A stretch of 64,000 bases of DNA from positions 1 through 64,000 of the forward strand of contig CANRDO010000014.1 of the NCBI GenBank assembly GCA_947629385.1, given 5' to 3'. The stretch's first letter is position 1; the number at the start of each line of letters is the position of its first letter. A program made the position numbers and the translations under genes. Source of the DNA: an uncultured Lachnospiraceae bacterium (GTDB lineage Bacteria; Bacillota; Clostridia; Lachnospirales; Lachnospiraceae). The notes beneath the pieces were generated by a model that was given only the letters and a program-made list of their open reading frames with translations, did not search any database and was not told the origin of the DNA. This document shows positions 50,169 to 59,008 of the stretch, one piece after another.

Positions 50169-51300
50169 GTGGTAGAATTGGATCAGTTTAAAGCAACTTT
50201 GGCAAGCTACACAGAACCACTGGTGGAAGTGAGGGATTCACTTTAACCTCGTAAATAAGGAACAGAGGATTCAGGAGCTTGAGCGGGAGATGGAGGCGCC
50301 CAATTTCTGGGATGACCCGGAGCGCTCGCAGGAGATGATGAAGACGCTCAAGTCCCTGAAGGATGATATTGAAGGATACAATAAGCTGAAGGAGCAGTAC
50401 GAGGAGATTGAGCTGCTCATCGAGATGGGCTATGAGGAGAACGACCCTGCGGTGATTCCGGAGATCGAGGAGACGCTGCAGGCGTTCCAGACTGCATTTG
50501 ATGACATCCGAATCAGGACGCTGCTCTCCGGAGAGTACGACGCGAACAATGCGATCGTGACGCTTCAGGCGGGAGCCGGCGGGACAGAGGCCTGTGACTG
50601 GGTGTCTATGTTATACCGCATGTATACGCGGTGGGCGGACAAACGTGGCTACCAGGTGGAAGTGCTCGACTATCTCGACGGGGAGGAAGCCGGGATCAAG
50701 TCTGTGACTTTCCAGGTCAACGGCGAGAACGCGTACGGTTATCTGCGCTCGGAAAAGGGCGTGCACCGTCTGGTACGCATTTCTCCCTTCAATGCGGCGG
50801 GCAAGCGGCAGACTTCCTTTGCGGGCTGTCTGGTCATGCCGGAGCTCAGCGACGACGTGGATATCGAGATCGATCCGGACGACCTGCGTATCGACACGTA
50901 CCGTTCCAGCGGCGCGGGCGGACAGCACATCAACAAGACCTCCTCGGCGATCCGTATCACGCATCTGCCGACGGGCATCGTGGTGCAGTGCCAGAACGAG
51001 CGCTCGCAGCACCAGAACAAGGACAAGGCGATGCAGATGCTCAAGGGCAAGCTGTATGAGTTGAAGCTGCAGGAGAACGCGGAGAAGAGATCCGACATTC
51101 GCGGCGAGGTCACGGATAACGGCTGGGGCAATCAGATCCGCTCTTATGTCATGCAGCCGTACAAGCTGGTGAAGGATCTGCGGACGAACGCGGAGACGGG
51201 GAATGTGGACAGTGTGATGGACGGAAATATCGATATGTTCATGAACGCGTATCTGAAATGGATGTCGCTTGGCGAGAAGGAGCCGGGGGACGACGCATAA
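50169..51300 (+). CDS. prfB: Peptide chain release factor 2 (programmed +1 frameshift)
   Basis: Two frames joined: 50169-50243 (GTG start, 25 codons ending VRDSL) and 50245-51300, skipping T50244; 376 residues in all. After the shift the protein continues NLVNKEQRIQELEREMEAPNFWDD, standard RF2. The domain 2 tripeptide SPF (RISPFNAAGKRQTSF) recognises UGA/UAA stops, and SSGAGGQHINKTSSAIR holds the catalytic GGQ. AGAAGGTG precedes the GTG. The frameshift stop is TAA rather than the usual TGA (see findings). It follows secA as in many Clostridia. Confidence 0.95.
50241..50247 (+). promoter_or_regulatory. RF2 +1 frameshift site CTT-TAA-C
   Basis: CTT (50241-50243) followed by in-frame TAA (50244-50246) and C. 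A Shine-Dalgarno-like TGAGGGA lies 4 nt upstream, as in other prfB sites. Slippage of tRNA-Leu on CTT to TTT then reads AAC. The usual site is CTT-TGA-C. Confidence 0.88.
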
Positions 51301-51360
51301 TCGATTCGTCTGTGCGCGAAGCGCAGCGGGTCGAAAGCCTGGTTGTGAGGAGAGGAAAGA

Positions 51361-51804
51361 ATGCCGGACAGTTCAAAATATTTTGTGGTCAGACAGAAAG
51401 CGGTACCCGAGGTGCTTTTGAAGGTGGTAGAGGCCAAGATGCTCCTGGAGACCAGGCGCGCCGAGACCGTTCAGGAGGCGGCGGATCAGGTAGGGATCAG
51501 CAGGAGCTCCTTTTACAAGTACAAGGACGATATTTTTCCGTTCCGTGATAATGTGAAGGGGAAGACGTTCACGTTTATGCTCCAGATGCACGATGAGCCG
51601 GGCTTGCTCTCGGATGTGCTGAGCATCGTGGCGGAATACAAGGCGAATATCCTGACAATTCACCAGAGCATTCCGACAAACGGCGTGGCGACGCTGACGC
51701 TGAGCGTGGAGATTCTACCGGCGACGGGTGATGTCTCCAGCATGATCGAGGCCATCGAGTCGAGGCCGGAGGTTCAGTACCTGAAGATATTAGGACGGGA
51801 ATAA
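51361..51804 (+). CDS. ACT-domain protein (PheB/UPF0735-like)
   Basis: A 147-residue protein. The N-terminal 65 residues hold a helix-turn-helix-like segment (VQEAADQVGISRSSFYKYKDDIFPF) and the C-terminal part is an ACT domain (about 70-147; FTFMLQMHDEPGLLSDVLSIVAEY, ILTIHQSIPTNGVATLTL). Proteins of this type sit beside homoserine dehydrogenase in many Firmicutes and probably sense an amino acid. The hom gene begins 35 bp downstream. Start and ribosome site (GGAGAGGAAAG) agree. Confidence 0.9.
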   Translation: MPDSSKYFVVRQKAVPEVLLKVVEAKMLLETRRAETVQEAADQVGISRSSFYKYKDDIFPFRDNVKGKTFTFMLQMHDEPGLLSDVLSIVAEYKANILTIHQSIPTNGVATLTLSVEILPATGDVSSMIEAIESRPEVQYLKILGRE

Positions 51805-51839
51805 GATTGAAGAAATTACAGAAAAGGATGGAGAGGTAT

Positions 51840-53051
51840 ATGGTACAGGTTGCGGTTTTGGGCTACGGAACGGTTGGATCCGGTGTGGTAAAGGTGATCG
51901 AGACGAATCACGACAGTATTCTGGAGAAGGCCGGCGTAGATTTGCGCGTGAAGTATGTACTGGATCTGCGCGATTTTCCGGGAGATCCGATCCAGGAGCG
52001 AATCGTTCATGACTATGACGTCATCGTGAACGATCCGGAGATTCAGGTCGTGGTCGAGGTGATGGGAGGAACGGAGCCGGCGTTTACGTTTTCGAAGAAA
52101 GCGCTGGCGGCAGGCAAGAGCGTCTGCACGTCCAACAAAGAGCTGATAGCACGGCATGGGACGGAGCTTCAAAAGCTTGCGCGCGAGAATCATGCGAGCT
52201 ATCTCTTTGAGGCGAGCTGCGGTGGCGGAATTCCGATCATTCGTCCGCTGCGTACATCTCTGACCGCTGACGTGATCGATGAGATCACGGGAATCCTGAA
52301 CGGCACGACAAATTATATTCTCACCAAGATGATCGACGAGGGTCTGGAATTTGACGATGTACTTCGCGACGCGCAGCAGAAGGGCTATGCGGAGCGCAAC
52401 CCGGAGGCGGACATCGAGGGACATGACGCGTGCCGAAAGATCGCGATTCTCTCTTCGCTTGCCTATGGAAAGCGGGTGGATTTTACCGATATCTATACAG
52501 AGGGAATCACGAAGATTACCTCGGCAGACATCAAATATGCGCGCGCGATGGAAAAGACAATCAAGCTTCTGGCCTACAGCAGCCGGGAGGGCGACGAGGT
52601 GATGGCGATGGTTGCGCCATACCTTGTGGACAAGGAAGACCCGCTCTACAGCGTGAGCGGCGTGTTCAACGCGATTTTTGTGCACGGTAATATGCTCGGT
52701 GATGCGATGTTCTACGGGCAGGGCGCGGGCAAGGAGGCGACCGCCAGTGCGGTTGCTGCGGACGTCGTCGAGGCGGCGCAGGTGCTCGGGAAGGGCGTAG
52801 TCTCCGAGTGGAAACCGGAGAAGCAGGAGCTGAAGGATGTATCCAACACGGAGAAAGCATTCTTTGTGCGCGTGCCGGGCGACGCGTCGCAGCGTCAGAG
52901 GATGGAGGCCATCTTTGGGCCGATCGAGGTAGTGGACGCCGGGGTCGACGGAGAGTACGGTTTCATCACTGAGGTGATGACGGAGGCGGAGTACGAGACT
53001 CGCGCGTCGCAGGTGGAGGGGATCCTGAGCATGATCCGTATCCGCGGCTGA
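51840..53051 (+). CDS. hom: Homoserine dehydrogenase
   Basis: A 403-residue enzyme reducing aspartate semialdehyde to homoserine. The Rossmann motif VAVLGYGTVGSGVVKVI is at the start, the substrate block GILNGTTNYILTKM lies near 160, and NPEADIEGHDACRKIAILSSLA holds the catalytic Asp/Lys region. A C-terminal ACT domain (about 340-403; RVPGDASQRQRMEAIFG) would allow threonine feedback. The ATG at 51840 begins the homology; upstream in-frame starts at 51828 and 51807 cannot be excluded. A putative homoserine kinase follows. Confidence 0.94.
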   Translation: MVQVAVLGYGTVGSGVVKVIETNHDSILEKAGVDLRVKYVLDLRDFPGDPIQERIVHDYDVIVNDPEIQVVVEVMGGTEPAFTFSKKALAAGKSVCTSNKELIARHGTELQKLARENHASYLFEASCGGGIPIIRPLRTSLTADVIDEITGILNGTTNYILTKMIDEGLEFDDVLRDAQQKGYAERNPEADIEGHDACRKIAILSSLAYGKRVDFTDIYTEGITKITSADIKYARAMEKTIKLLAYSSREGDEVMAMVAPYLVDKEDPLYSVSGVFNAIFVHGNMLGDAMFYGQGAGKEATASAVAADVVEAAQVLGKGVVSEWKPEKQELKDVSNTEKAFFVRVPGDASQRQRMEAIFGPIEVVDAGVDGEYGFITEVMTEAEYETRASQVEGILSMIRIRG

Positions 53052-53093
53052 CGCAGGCGGTATATCTTGAGAAAATTTTTGAGGGTAGATAAC

Positions 53094-54299
53094 ATGAAAT
53101 ATCTTGTAATTTTGGGAGACGGAATGGCGGATGAGCCGCAGGAAGCGCTCGGTGGGCGCACGATTCTGGAGGCGGCGCGCACACCGGTGATGGATCGTCT
53201 TGCTAAGACAGGCGAGGTCGGGATGCTGCGCACGATCCCACAGGGCATGAGCCCCGGAAGTGACACGGCGAATCTTGCGGTGCTCGGCTATGACCCGAGA
53301 CGCTACTATACGGGACGTTCTCCGCTGGAGGCGCTCTCAATCGGCGTGCCGATGAAGGACACAGACGTTGCGATGCGTTGCAATCTCGTGACCCTCACTG
53401 AGGAGGAGCCATACGAGGAGAAGCGCATCCTCGACCACAGCTCGGGGGAGATCAGCACAGAGGACGCGGCGATTCTGCTGGAGGCAGTGCGAAAGGAGCT
53501 TGAGAATGAGGCGTATCAGTTTTACGTGGGGACAAGCTATCGTCACTGCGTGATCTGGGCGAACGGCAGGGTTGAGGAGCTGGATGCGCCGCACGACCAT
53601 CTCACCGAGGTGATCGGGCCGTATCTGCCGAAGAACGAGACGCTGCGCGCGATGATGAGGCGCAGCTATGAGATCCTCGACCGACATCCGATCAACCAGG
53701 AGCGCAGGGCAAAGGGACTGAACCCGGCAAACAGCTGTTGGTTCTGGGGCGCGGGCACGAAGCCGCTGTTGGCATCCTTTGAAAAAGAATTCGGAAAGAA
53801 GGGCGCGATGATCTCGGCGGTGGATCTGCTGAAGGGAATTGCGGTTGGAGCGGGTATGCGTGTCATACAAGTGCCGGGAGCCAACGGTGGACTCAATACC
53901 AACTATGAGGGAAAAGCGCAGGCGGCTGTAGATGCGCTTCTGAGGGAAGGCGCGGACTTCGCTTATGTACATCTGGAGGGCCCCGATGAGATGGGCCATC
54001 AGGGAAGCTTGGAGCGCAAGCTGCAGGCGATCGAGAATCTGGACAGCAGAATTCTGAAGCTGGTCACGGAGCAGATGGATGCGTCCGGTGAGCCGTACCG
54101 GCTCATGGTACTGCCGGATCATCCCACGCCGATCCGCATCCGTACTCACACGGGCGATCCGGTGCCATATTTGTTGTACGACAGCACGAGGAAGCTCGGC
54201 GACGGCAGGCAGTACGGCGAGTCCTCGGCGGCGGAAAGCGGTATCATGCGCGAGGAAGGGTTCCGGATGATGCGTGTACTGCTGGAGCAGGAGAGCTGA
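53094..54299 (+). CDS. ApgM-family phosphoglycerate mutase-like protein, proposed homoserine kinase
   Basis: A 401-residue member of the alkaline-phosphatase superfamily related to archaeal-type iPGM. It starts MKYLVILGDGMADEPQEALGG and has SPGSDTANLAVLGYDP, HLEGPDEMGHQGSLERKLQAI and VLPDHPTPIRIRTHTGDPVPY, with the metal ligands in place. TIGR02535 groups such genes, adjacent to homoserine dehydrogenase in genomes lacking ThrB, as proposed homoserine kinases. Here it starts 42 bp after hom, which fits threonine synthesis better than glycolysis. The ATG at 53094 has GAGGG upstream. Confidence 0.85.
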   Translation: MKYLVILGDGMADEPQEALGGRTILEAARTPVMDRLAKTGEVGMLRTIPQGMSPGSDTANLAVLGYDPRRYYTGRSPLEALSIGVPMKDTDVAMRCNLVTLTEEEPYEEKRILDHSSGEISTEDAAILLEAVRKELENEAYQFYVGTSYRHCVIWANGRVEELDAPHDHLTEVIGPYLPKNETLRAMMRRSYEILDRHPINQERRAKGLNPANSCWFWGAGTKPLLASFEKEFGKKGAMISAVDLLKGIAVGAGMRVIQVPGANGGLNTNYEGKAQAAVDALLREGADFAYVHLEGPDEMGHQGSLERKLQAIENLDSRILKLVTEQMDASGEPYRLMVLPDHPTPIRIRTHTGDPVPYLLYDSTRKLGDGRQYGESSAAESGIMREEGFRMMRVLLEQES

Positions 54300-54345
54300 G
54301 CCGGGAAACAGGCGAAGAGAAGAAAACAGGTAAAAGAAGGAAAAA

Positions 54346-54390
54346 GAAAGACCGACGACAGTTTGATGAGCGACTGCCGTCGGTTTTTGC
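54346..54390. terminator. Bidirectional terminator after the apgM-like gene
   Basis: ACCGACGACAG (54351-54361) pairs with CTGCCGTCGGT (54374-54384) with one mismatch, followed by TTTTT and preceded by an A-rich run, so it can serve both convergent genes. Confidence 0.82.
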
Positions 54391-54445
54391 GATGACATGA
54401 AAAGTGTAAACGCTGGATGAATGTTAAGGAAACGCCAGTTGAATA

Positions 54446-55207
54446 TCAAATGAACGCATCGACTCCGGCACTGTTACTGGCCTGTTCACCGTGCGCATCT
54501 TCGACCAGATCCAGGTAGAAAAGCGCCTGCACTGTGTTGAGATATGGCCGGGCGAACAGTAGACCGATACCTGCGGAGAGCATGCCAAGCAGCATTACAC
54601 CGATGAAGGAGAGCATCAGAAAGAGCATCCGTCTGCGGCTCCCACGCATGAGGCGAAAGCTCTCACGGATGAGCTGCATTCCGGATTTTTGCGGGTCGTC
54701 ACAGTACAAGAAAAATACCATGCTTAAGCCGAGCTCAAGCCATACCGAGACGACAAGGAGCACAAGCAGGATCCCATACATCGGCAGTAGCTTTGTGGAA
54801 TCGGTCTCGTTGAGCAGATCTGGAAGAATCCAGAGTCCCAGATTTACGGAGACCGTCTGGATCAAAAACTGTACGGCTGCGAACACCGCGATCGGCTCCG
54901 GACGATTGGAAAACGGACCTGACAGCTGACCAAGTCGCATATCCTGGCCTCGGCAGAGGTTCAGATAGATCTCCGCCTGTCCGGCGCAGAAAAGATAATA
55001 TACAATATTGACGAGCAGTGAGCCGGCAAGTCCGAGCGCGAAATTCATAGTTCCGCCCGTTGAAGGAAATGCGGAATTCAGAAGGAAGGACGCCAGGAGA
55101 TAGAGCATGGATAGCAGAAACGTAACAAGCGCCAGAAAGCCGTGCCTTCCCATAAGCAGCTCGCGTGCCTGGCTTTTTAGCTCGCTGGATTTCGGTCGAC
55201 TATTCAT
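54446..55207 (-). CDS. DUF975-family membrane protein
   Basis: A 253-residue protein with six hydrophobic segments. It begins with a cytoplasmic LKSQARELLMGRHG, the usual DUF975 start, and contains LIRESFRLMRGSRRRMLFLMLSF, the conserved block before the last helices. Function is unknown in the family. Its ATG overlaps the stop of the preceding gene by 4 nt (ATGA), so they are coupled. GGAAAGGGGG stands upstream on this strand. Confidence 0.85.
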   Translation of the reverse strand: MNSRPKSSELKSQARELLMGRHGFLALVTFLLSMLYLLASFLLNSAFPSTGGTMNFALGLAGSLLVNIVYYLFCAGQAEIYLNLCRGQDMRLGQLSGPFSNRPEPIAVFAAVQFLIQTVSVNLGLWILPDLLNETDSTKLLPMYGILLVLLVVSVWLELGLSMVFFLYCDDPQKSGMQLIRESFRLMRGSRRRMLFLMLSFIGVMLLGMLSAGIGLLFARPYLNTVQALFYLDLVEDAHGEQASNSAGVDAFI

Positions 55208-55695
55208 ATGAAATCCCCCTTTCCATCAGGAAGCTGCTTAGACGGTGCGACCGGAATGTGTTCCGGTTCGTCGTCGACAGCATCATTTTTATCGTCTGTA
55301 TCAGAATCATCGAGCCCCAGCACACCCTTTAGAGCAGGAAACATTGTGCCAAGCTCTCTGTCAAGATCGAAAGAGGAGTCTCCGAGATAATACTGCATAT
55401 ATCTTTCCATGTATGCACGCATCTGTGCGTTCGTCAGCACTATCCAGACGGAGGAGAGTGTGACTGTGACGGAAAATGCCATCCCGAGCAGCCCGCAGAC
55501 AAGCCCTGCCTTGCTCTTGCCGGGCATCGGCCTTTTGCCGCGAGAGAGAATCGCGAGCAGAACAGCCATCGCCCCGCAGGGGACAGAGATATAAAAGACC
55601 ATGCCGGTAAACAGCGAGATCACACCGAGTACGATTGCCGCAGTGGCCATCGGATTTCTGGAATATCCGTAGGAATAGCCATATTCTGTGTCCAT
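55204..55695 (-). CDS. Small DUF4190-like membrane protein
   Basis: A 163-residue protein with a short Tyr/Gly-rich start (YGYSYGYSRNPM), a DUF4190-like pair of helices (ATAAIVLGVISLFTGMVFYI and AGLVCGLLGMAFSVTV) and an acidic soluble tail (DDSDTDDKNDAVDDEPEH). The role is unknown. It is the first gene of a two-gene - strand operon with the DUF975 protein, behind its own promoter. Confidence 0.8.
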   Translation of the reverse strand: MDTEYGYSYGYSRNPMATAAIVLGVISLFTGMVFYISVPCGAMAVLLAILSRGKRPMPGKSKAGLVCGLLGMAFSVTVTLSSVWIVLTNAQMRAYMERYMQYYLGDSSFDLDRELGTMFPALKGVLGLDDSDTDDKNDAVDDEPEHIPVAPSKQLPDGKGDFI

Positions 55696-55769
55696 AATGC
55701 CTCCATTTCGTGGCTGCCGATATCATGTAAGCTGTGAAGGACAGCCTTTTTTACCCTGATTTCGCACTT

Positions 55770-55798
55770 ATCATAGCACAAGGGAAAGAATCTGACAA
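55770..55798 (-). promoter_or_regulatory. Promoter of the DUF4190-DUF975 operon
   Basis: On the - strand TTGTCA, 17 nt, TATGAT (complement of 55770-55775), 75 bp before the ATG at 55695. Confidence 0.72.
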
Positions 55799-55827
55799 GA
55801 TACACAAAAAGCATATAATTATTTAAA

Positions 55828-55856
55828 TTGACGCTTTTTCTCCGTAATGTTAAGAT
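55828..55856 (+). promoter_or_regulatory. Promoter of tex
   Basis: TTGACG (55828-55833), 17 nt, TAAGAT (55851-55856), 44 bp before the ATG at 55900; divergent from the promoter at 55770. Confidence 0.68.
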
Positions 55857-55899
55857 GGTAGTGTTCACTTTTACAGGGCAGAGGAGAGAAAAATTACGT

Positions 55900-58044
55900 A
55901 TGGATATTGTAAAGGCACTTGCACAGGAACTGGAGATCAAGCCGTGGCAGGCTCAGGCGGCAGTGGAGCTGATCGACGATGGGAACACGATCCCGTTTAT
56001 CTCGCGCTACCGCAAGGAGGCGACGGGATCATTGAATGATGAGGTGCTGCGCAGGCTGTTTGAGCGTTTGAACTATCTGCGCAATCTGGAGGAAAAGAAG
56101 CAGCAGGTGCTTGCTACGATTGAAGAGCAGGGCAAGCTGACGGATGAGCTGCGCGCGCAGATTGAGGCGGCGCAGACGCTTGTGGTCGTGGAGGATTTGT
56201 ATCGCCCGTACCGCCCGAAGCGTAGGACGAGGGCGACGGTCGCGAAGGAGAAGGGACTGGAGCCGCTTGCAAATCTGATCCTGCTGCAGATGACGAAAAA
56301 TTCGATTGAGAAAGAGGCGGAGGCCTTTCTGTCCGAGGAGAAGGAAGTGCTGACCGTGGAGGACGCGATCGCCGGGGCCAAGGATATTCTCGCCGAAATG
56401 ATCTCGGACGAGGCAGATTACCGCATTCGGATCCGCAGCATGACGGAGAAGGACGGACTGCTCATGTCGTCGGCGAAGGAGGAAGGCGTCGAGTCGGTCT
56501 ATGAGATGTATTACAATTATGCGGAACCCGTGTCGAAGGCGGCAGGACATCGGGTACTTGCGCTCAACCGCGGTGAGAAAGAAAAGATACTGAATGTGAA
56601 GATTGAGGCGCCGCAAGAGCAGATCCTGCGCTACCTGGAGAAACAGGTCATCACACGAGACAATGCATACACGACGCCGGTGCTGAAGGAGGTCGTGGAG
56701 GACAGCTATAAGCGTCTGATCGCGCCGGCAATCGAGCGCGAGATCCGCACCGCATTGACAGAGAAGGCGGAGGACGGAGCAATCTCGGTGTTTGGGAAAA
56801 ACCTGGAGCAGCTTTTGATGCAGCCGCCGATCGCGGGGCAGGTTGTACTTGGCTGGGATCCGGCGTTTCGCACCGGCTGCAAGCTCGCGGTGGTCGACGC
56901 GACAGGCAAGGTGCTCGACACGACGGTGGTCTATCCGACCGCCCCGACGACGGAGGCGAAGATCCGCGCGGCGAAGGACACGGTAAAAAAGCTGATCGCA
57001 AAGTACGGCGTGACGCTGATCTCGCTCGGCAACGGCACGGCTTCCCGCGAGTCGGAGCAGGTGATCGTGGAGATCCTGAAGGAAATTCCGCAGAAGGTCG
57101 CCTACGTGATTACAAACGAGGCTGGCGCATCCGTGTACTCGGCGAGCAAGCTTGCGACTGAGGAATTTCCAAACTTTGACGTGGGGCAGCGCAGCGCGGC
57201 GTCGATTGCGCGGCGCGTGCAGGACCCGCTGGCAGAGCTGGTGAAGATCGATCCGAAGTCGATCGGCGTCGGACAGTACCAGCACGACATGAACCAGAAA
57301 AAGCTCGGCGAGGCACTGGACGGTGTCGTCGAGGACAGCGTGAACCGCGTCGGCGTGGATCTGAACACGGCGTCGGTGCCGTTGATGGAGCATATTTCCG
57401 GCGTATCGAAGGTGATTGCGAAGAATATCGTGGCCTATCGCGAGGCGAACGGTCGCTTTCACAGCCGAAGAGAGCTTCTCAAGGTGCCAAAGCTCGGGCC
57501 GAAGGCGTTCGAGCAATGCGCCGGCTTCCTGCGTATTACGGGCGGCGACGATCCTCTCGACGCGACGAGCATCCATCCGGAGAGCTATGAGGCAGCCGGT
57601 AAGCTGATCGAGGAGCTTGGCATCGCGGAGGATTTCGCGACAGGGCAGGGCGTGAAGAACATCAAGGTCGGAGATTATGCGAAGATGGCGGAGAAAATTG
57701 GCGTCGGTGAGCCGACACTGCGTGATATCGTGCAGGAGCTGAACAAGCCGGGGCGCGACCCGCGCGATGGGATGCCGCAGCCGATCCTTCGCACGGATGT
57801 GCTGGAGATGAAGGACCTGAAGGAGGGAATGATCCTCAAGGGCACGGTGCGCAATGTCATTGACTTTGGCGCTTTTGTCGACATCGGCGTGCATCAGGAC
57901 GGGCTTGTGCATATTTCGCAGCTCTCAAATAAGAAGTTTGTAAAGCATCCGCTCGAGGTTGTGAGCGTCGGGGACATTGTAGAGGTTAAGGTGCTGGGCG
58001 TGGATCTGCAGAAGAAGCGGATTTCGCTGACGATGAAAATATAG
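55900..58044 (+). CDS. tex: Tex-family S1 RNA-binding protein
   Basis: A 714-residue protein with the full Tex layout: helical N-terminus (ELEIKPWQAQAAVELIDDGNTIPFISRYRKEATG), YqgF/RuvC-like domain (LGWDPAFRTGCKLAVVDATG), a helix-hairpin-helix region (ISGVSKVIAKNIVAYREANG, LLKVPKLGPKAFEQCAGFLR) and a C-terminal S1 domain (GTVRNVIDFGAFVDIGVHQDGLVHISQLS). Tex proteins bind RNA and affect transcription and toxin expression. GAGGAGAG precedes the ATG at 55900; the longer in-frame region to 55828 overlaps the promoter. Confidence 0.95.
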   Translation: MDIVKALAQELEIKPWQAQAAVELIDDGNTIPFISRYRKEATGSLNDEVLRRLFERLNYLRNLEEKKQQVLATIEEQGKLTDELRAQIEAAQTLVVVEDLYRPYRPKRRTRATVAKEKGLEPLANLILLQMTKNSIEKEAEAFLSEEKEVLTVEDAIAGAKDILAEMISDEADYRIRIRSMTEKDGLLMSSAKEEGVESVYEMYYNYAEPVSKAAGHRVLALNRGEKEKILNVKIEAPQEQILRYLEKQVITRDNAYTTPVLKEVVEDSYKRLIAPAIEREIRTALTEKAEDGAISVFGKNLEQLLMQPPIAGQVVLGWDPAFRTGCKLAVVDATGKVLDTTVVYPTAPTTEAKIRAAKDTVKKLIAKYGVTLISLGNGTASRESEQVIVEILKEIPQKVAYVITNEAGASVYSASKLATEEFPNFDVGQRSAASIARRVQDPLAELVKIDPKSIGVGQYQHDMNQKKLGEALDGVVEDSVNRVGVDLNTASVPLMEHISGVSKVIAKNIVAYREANGRFHSRRELLKVPKLGPKAFEQCAGFLRITGGDDPLDATSIHPESYEAAGKLIEELGIAEDFATGQGVKNIKVGDYAKMAEKIGVGEPTLRDIVQELNKPGRDPRDGMPQPILRTDVLEMKDLKEGMILKGTVRNVIDFGAFVDIGVHQDGLVHISQLSNKKFVKHPLEVVSVGDIVEVKVLGVDLQKKRISLTMKI

Positions 58045-58079
58045 GCAATATAAAGAAGAAAGCGGAGGAATGAGAGAAA

Positions 58080-59000
58080 ATGAAGAAACCGGTATTGGTC
58101 GTGATGGCTGCAGGGATGGGAAGCCGCTACGGCGGGCTGAAGCAGATCGACCCGATTGACAAGGAAGGCCATATTATCATGGACTTTTCTATCTATGATG
58201 CCGTGAAAGCGGGATTTGAGAAGGTTGTGTTTATCATAAAGAGGGAGAACGAGGCTGACTTTCGCTCGGCGATCGGAGACAGACTGAGCAAACTGATCGA
58301 AGTGGCTTATGTGTTCCAGGATCTGCAGAATCTTCCGGAGGGATATGCGGTGCCGAAGGGCAGAGTGAAGCCTTGGGGCACGGGGCATGCGGTGCTGAGC
58401 TGCATCGACGAGATCGATGGCCCGATGGTCGTCATCAACGCGGACGATTACTATGGAAGCCACGCGTTTTCGATGGCATACGATTTCCTGACGAAGACGG
58501 AGGACGAGCCGGACAAATATCATTACATGATGGTCGGCTATCAGATTGAAAATACACTCACAGAGAACGGCCATGTGGCGCGCGGCGTGTGCGTGACAGA
58601 CGCGGATGGAATGCTGATCCGTGTGGATGAGAGGACGCACATCGAGAAACGCGGGGAAGGTGCAGCTTACACAGAGGATGACGGTGAGACCTGGACGCAG
58701 ATTCCGGCGCACAGCACCGTGTCGATGAACATGTGGGGATTTTCGGCGAGCATCCTGGAGGAGCTTAAGATCAGGTTCGCGAAATTCCTTGACGAGAATC
58801 TTGAAAAGGATCCGCTGAAGTGCGAATACTTCCTGCCGTTTGTGGTCTGCGAGCTGCTCGAGGAGGGCAGAGCGGACGTAAAGGTCGTGCAGTCGCCAGA
58901 CCGTTGGCACGGCGTCACCTACAAGGAGGACAAGCCGCAGGTGATGGCGGCGATCCAGAAGCTGAAGGATGACGGAATGTATCCACAGAAATTGTGGTAA
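58080..59000 (+). CDS. Sugar-phosphate nucleotidyltransferase-like protein
   Basis: A 306-residue protein with a nucleotidyltransferase fold: VVMAAGMGSRYGGLKQIDPI is the nucleotide-binding loop, GTGHAVLSC and VVINADDYYGSHAF carry the metal-binding Asp, and VSMNMWGFSASILEEL follows. It resembles UTP-glucose-1-phosphate or related uridylyl/thymidylyl transferases, but the substrate is uncertain. AAGCGGAGGAATGAG precedes the ATG, 35 bp after tex. It ends 8 bp before the convergent EAL gene with no terminator seen. Confidence 0.85.
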   Translation: MKKPVLVVMAAGMGSRYGGLKQIDPIDKEGHIIMDFSIYDAVKAGFEKVVFIIKRENEADFRSAIGDRLSKLIEVAYVFQDLQNLPEGYAVPKGRVKPWGTGHAVLSCIDEIDGPMVVINADDYYGSHAFSMAYDFLTKTEDEPDKYHYMMVGYQIENTLTENGHVARGVCVTDADGMLIRVDERTHIEKRGEGAAYTEDDGETWTQIPAHSTVSMNMWGFSASILEELKIRFAKFLDENLEKDPLKCEYFLPFVVCELLEEGRADVKVVQSPDRWHGVTYKEDKPQVMAAIQKLKDDGMYPQKLW

Positions 59001-59008
59001 AGAGCCCT

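Noticed and set aside
50169..51300. prfB as a broken gene (stop codon after 25 codons)
   Set aside because: The stop sits exactly at the known RF2 recoding position, with a Shine-Dalgarno-like stretch upstream and continuous RF2 sequence in the +1 frame.
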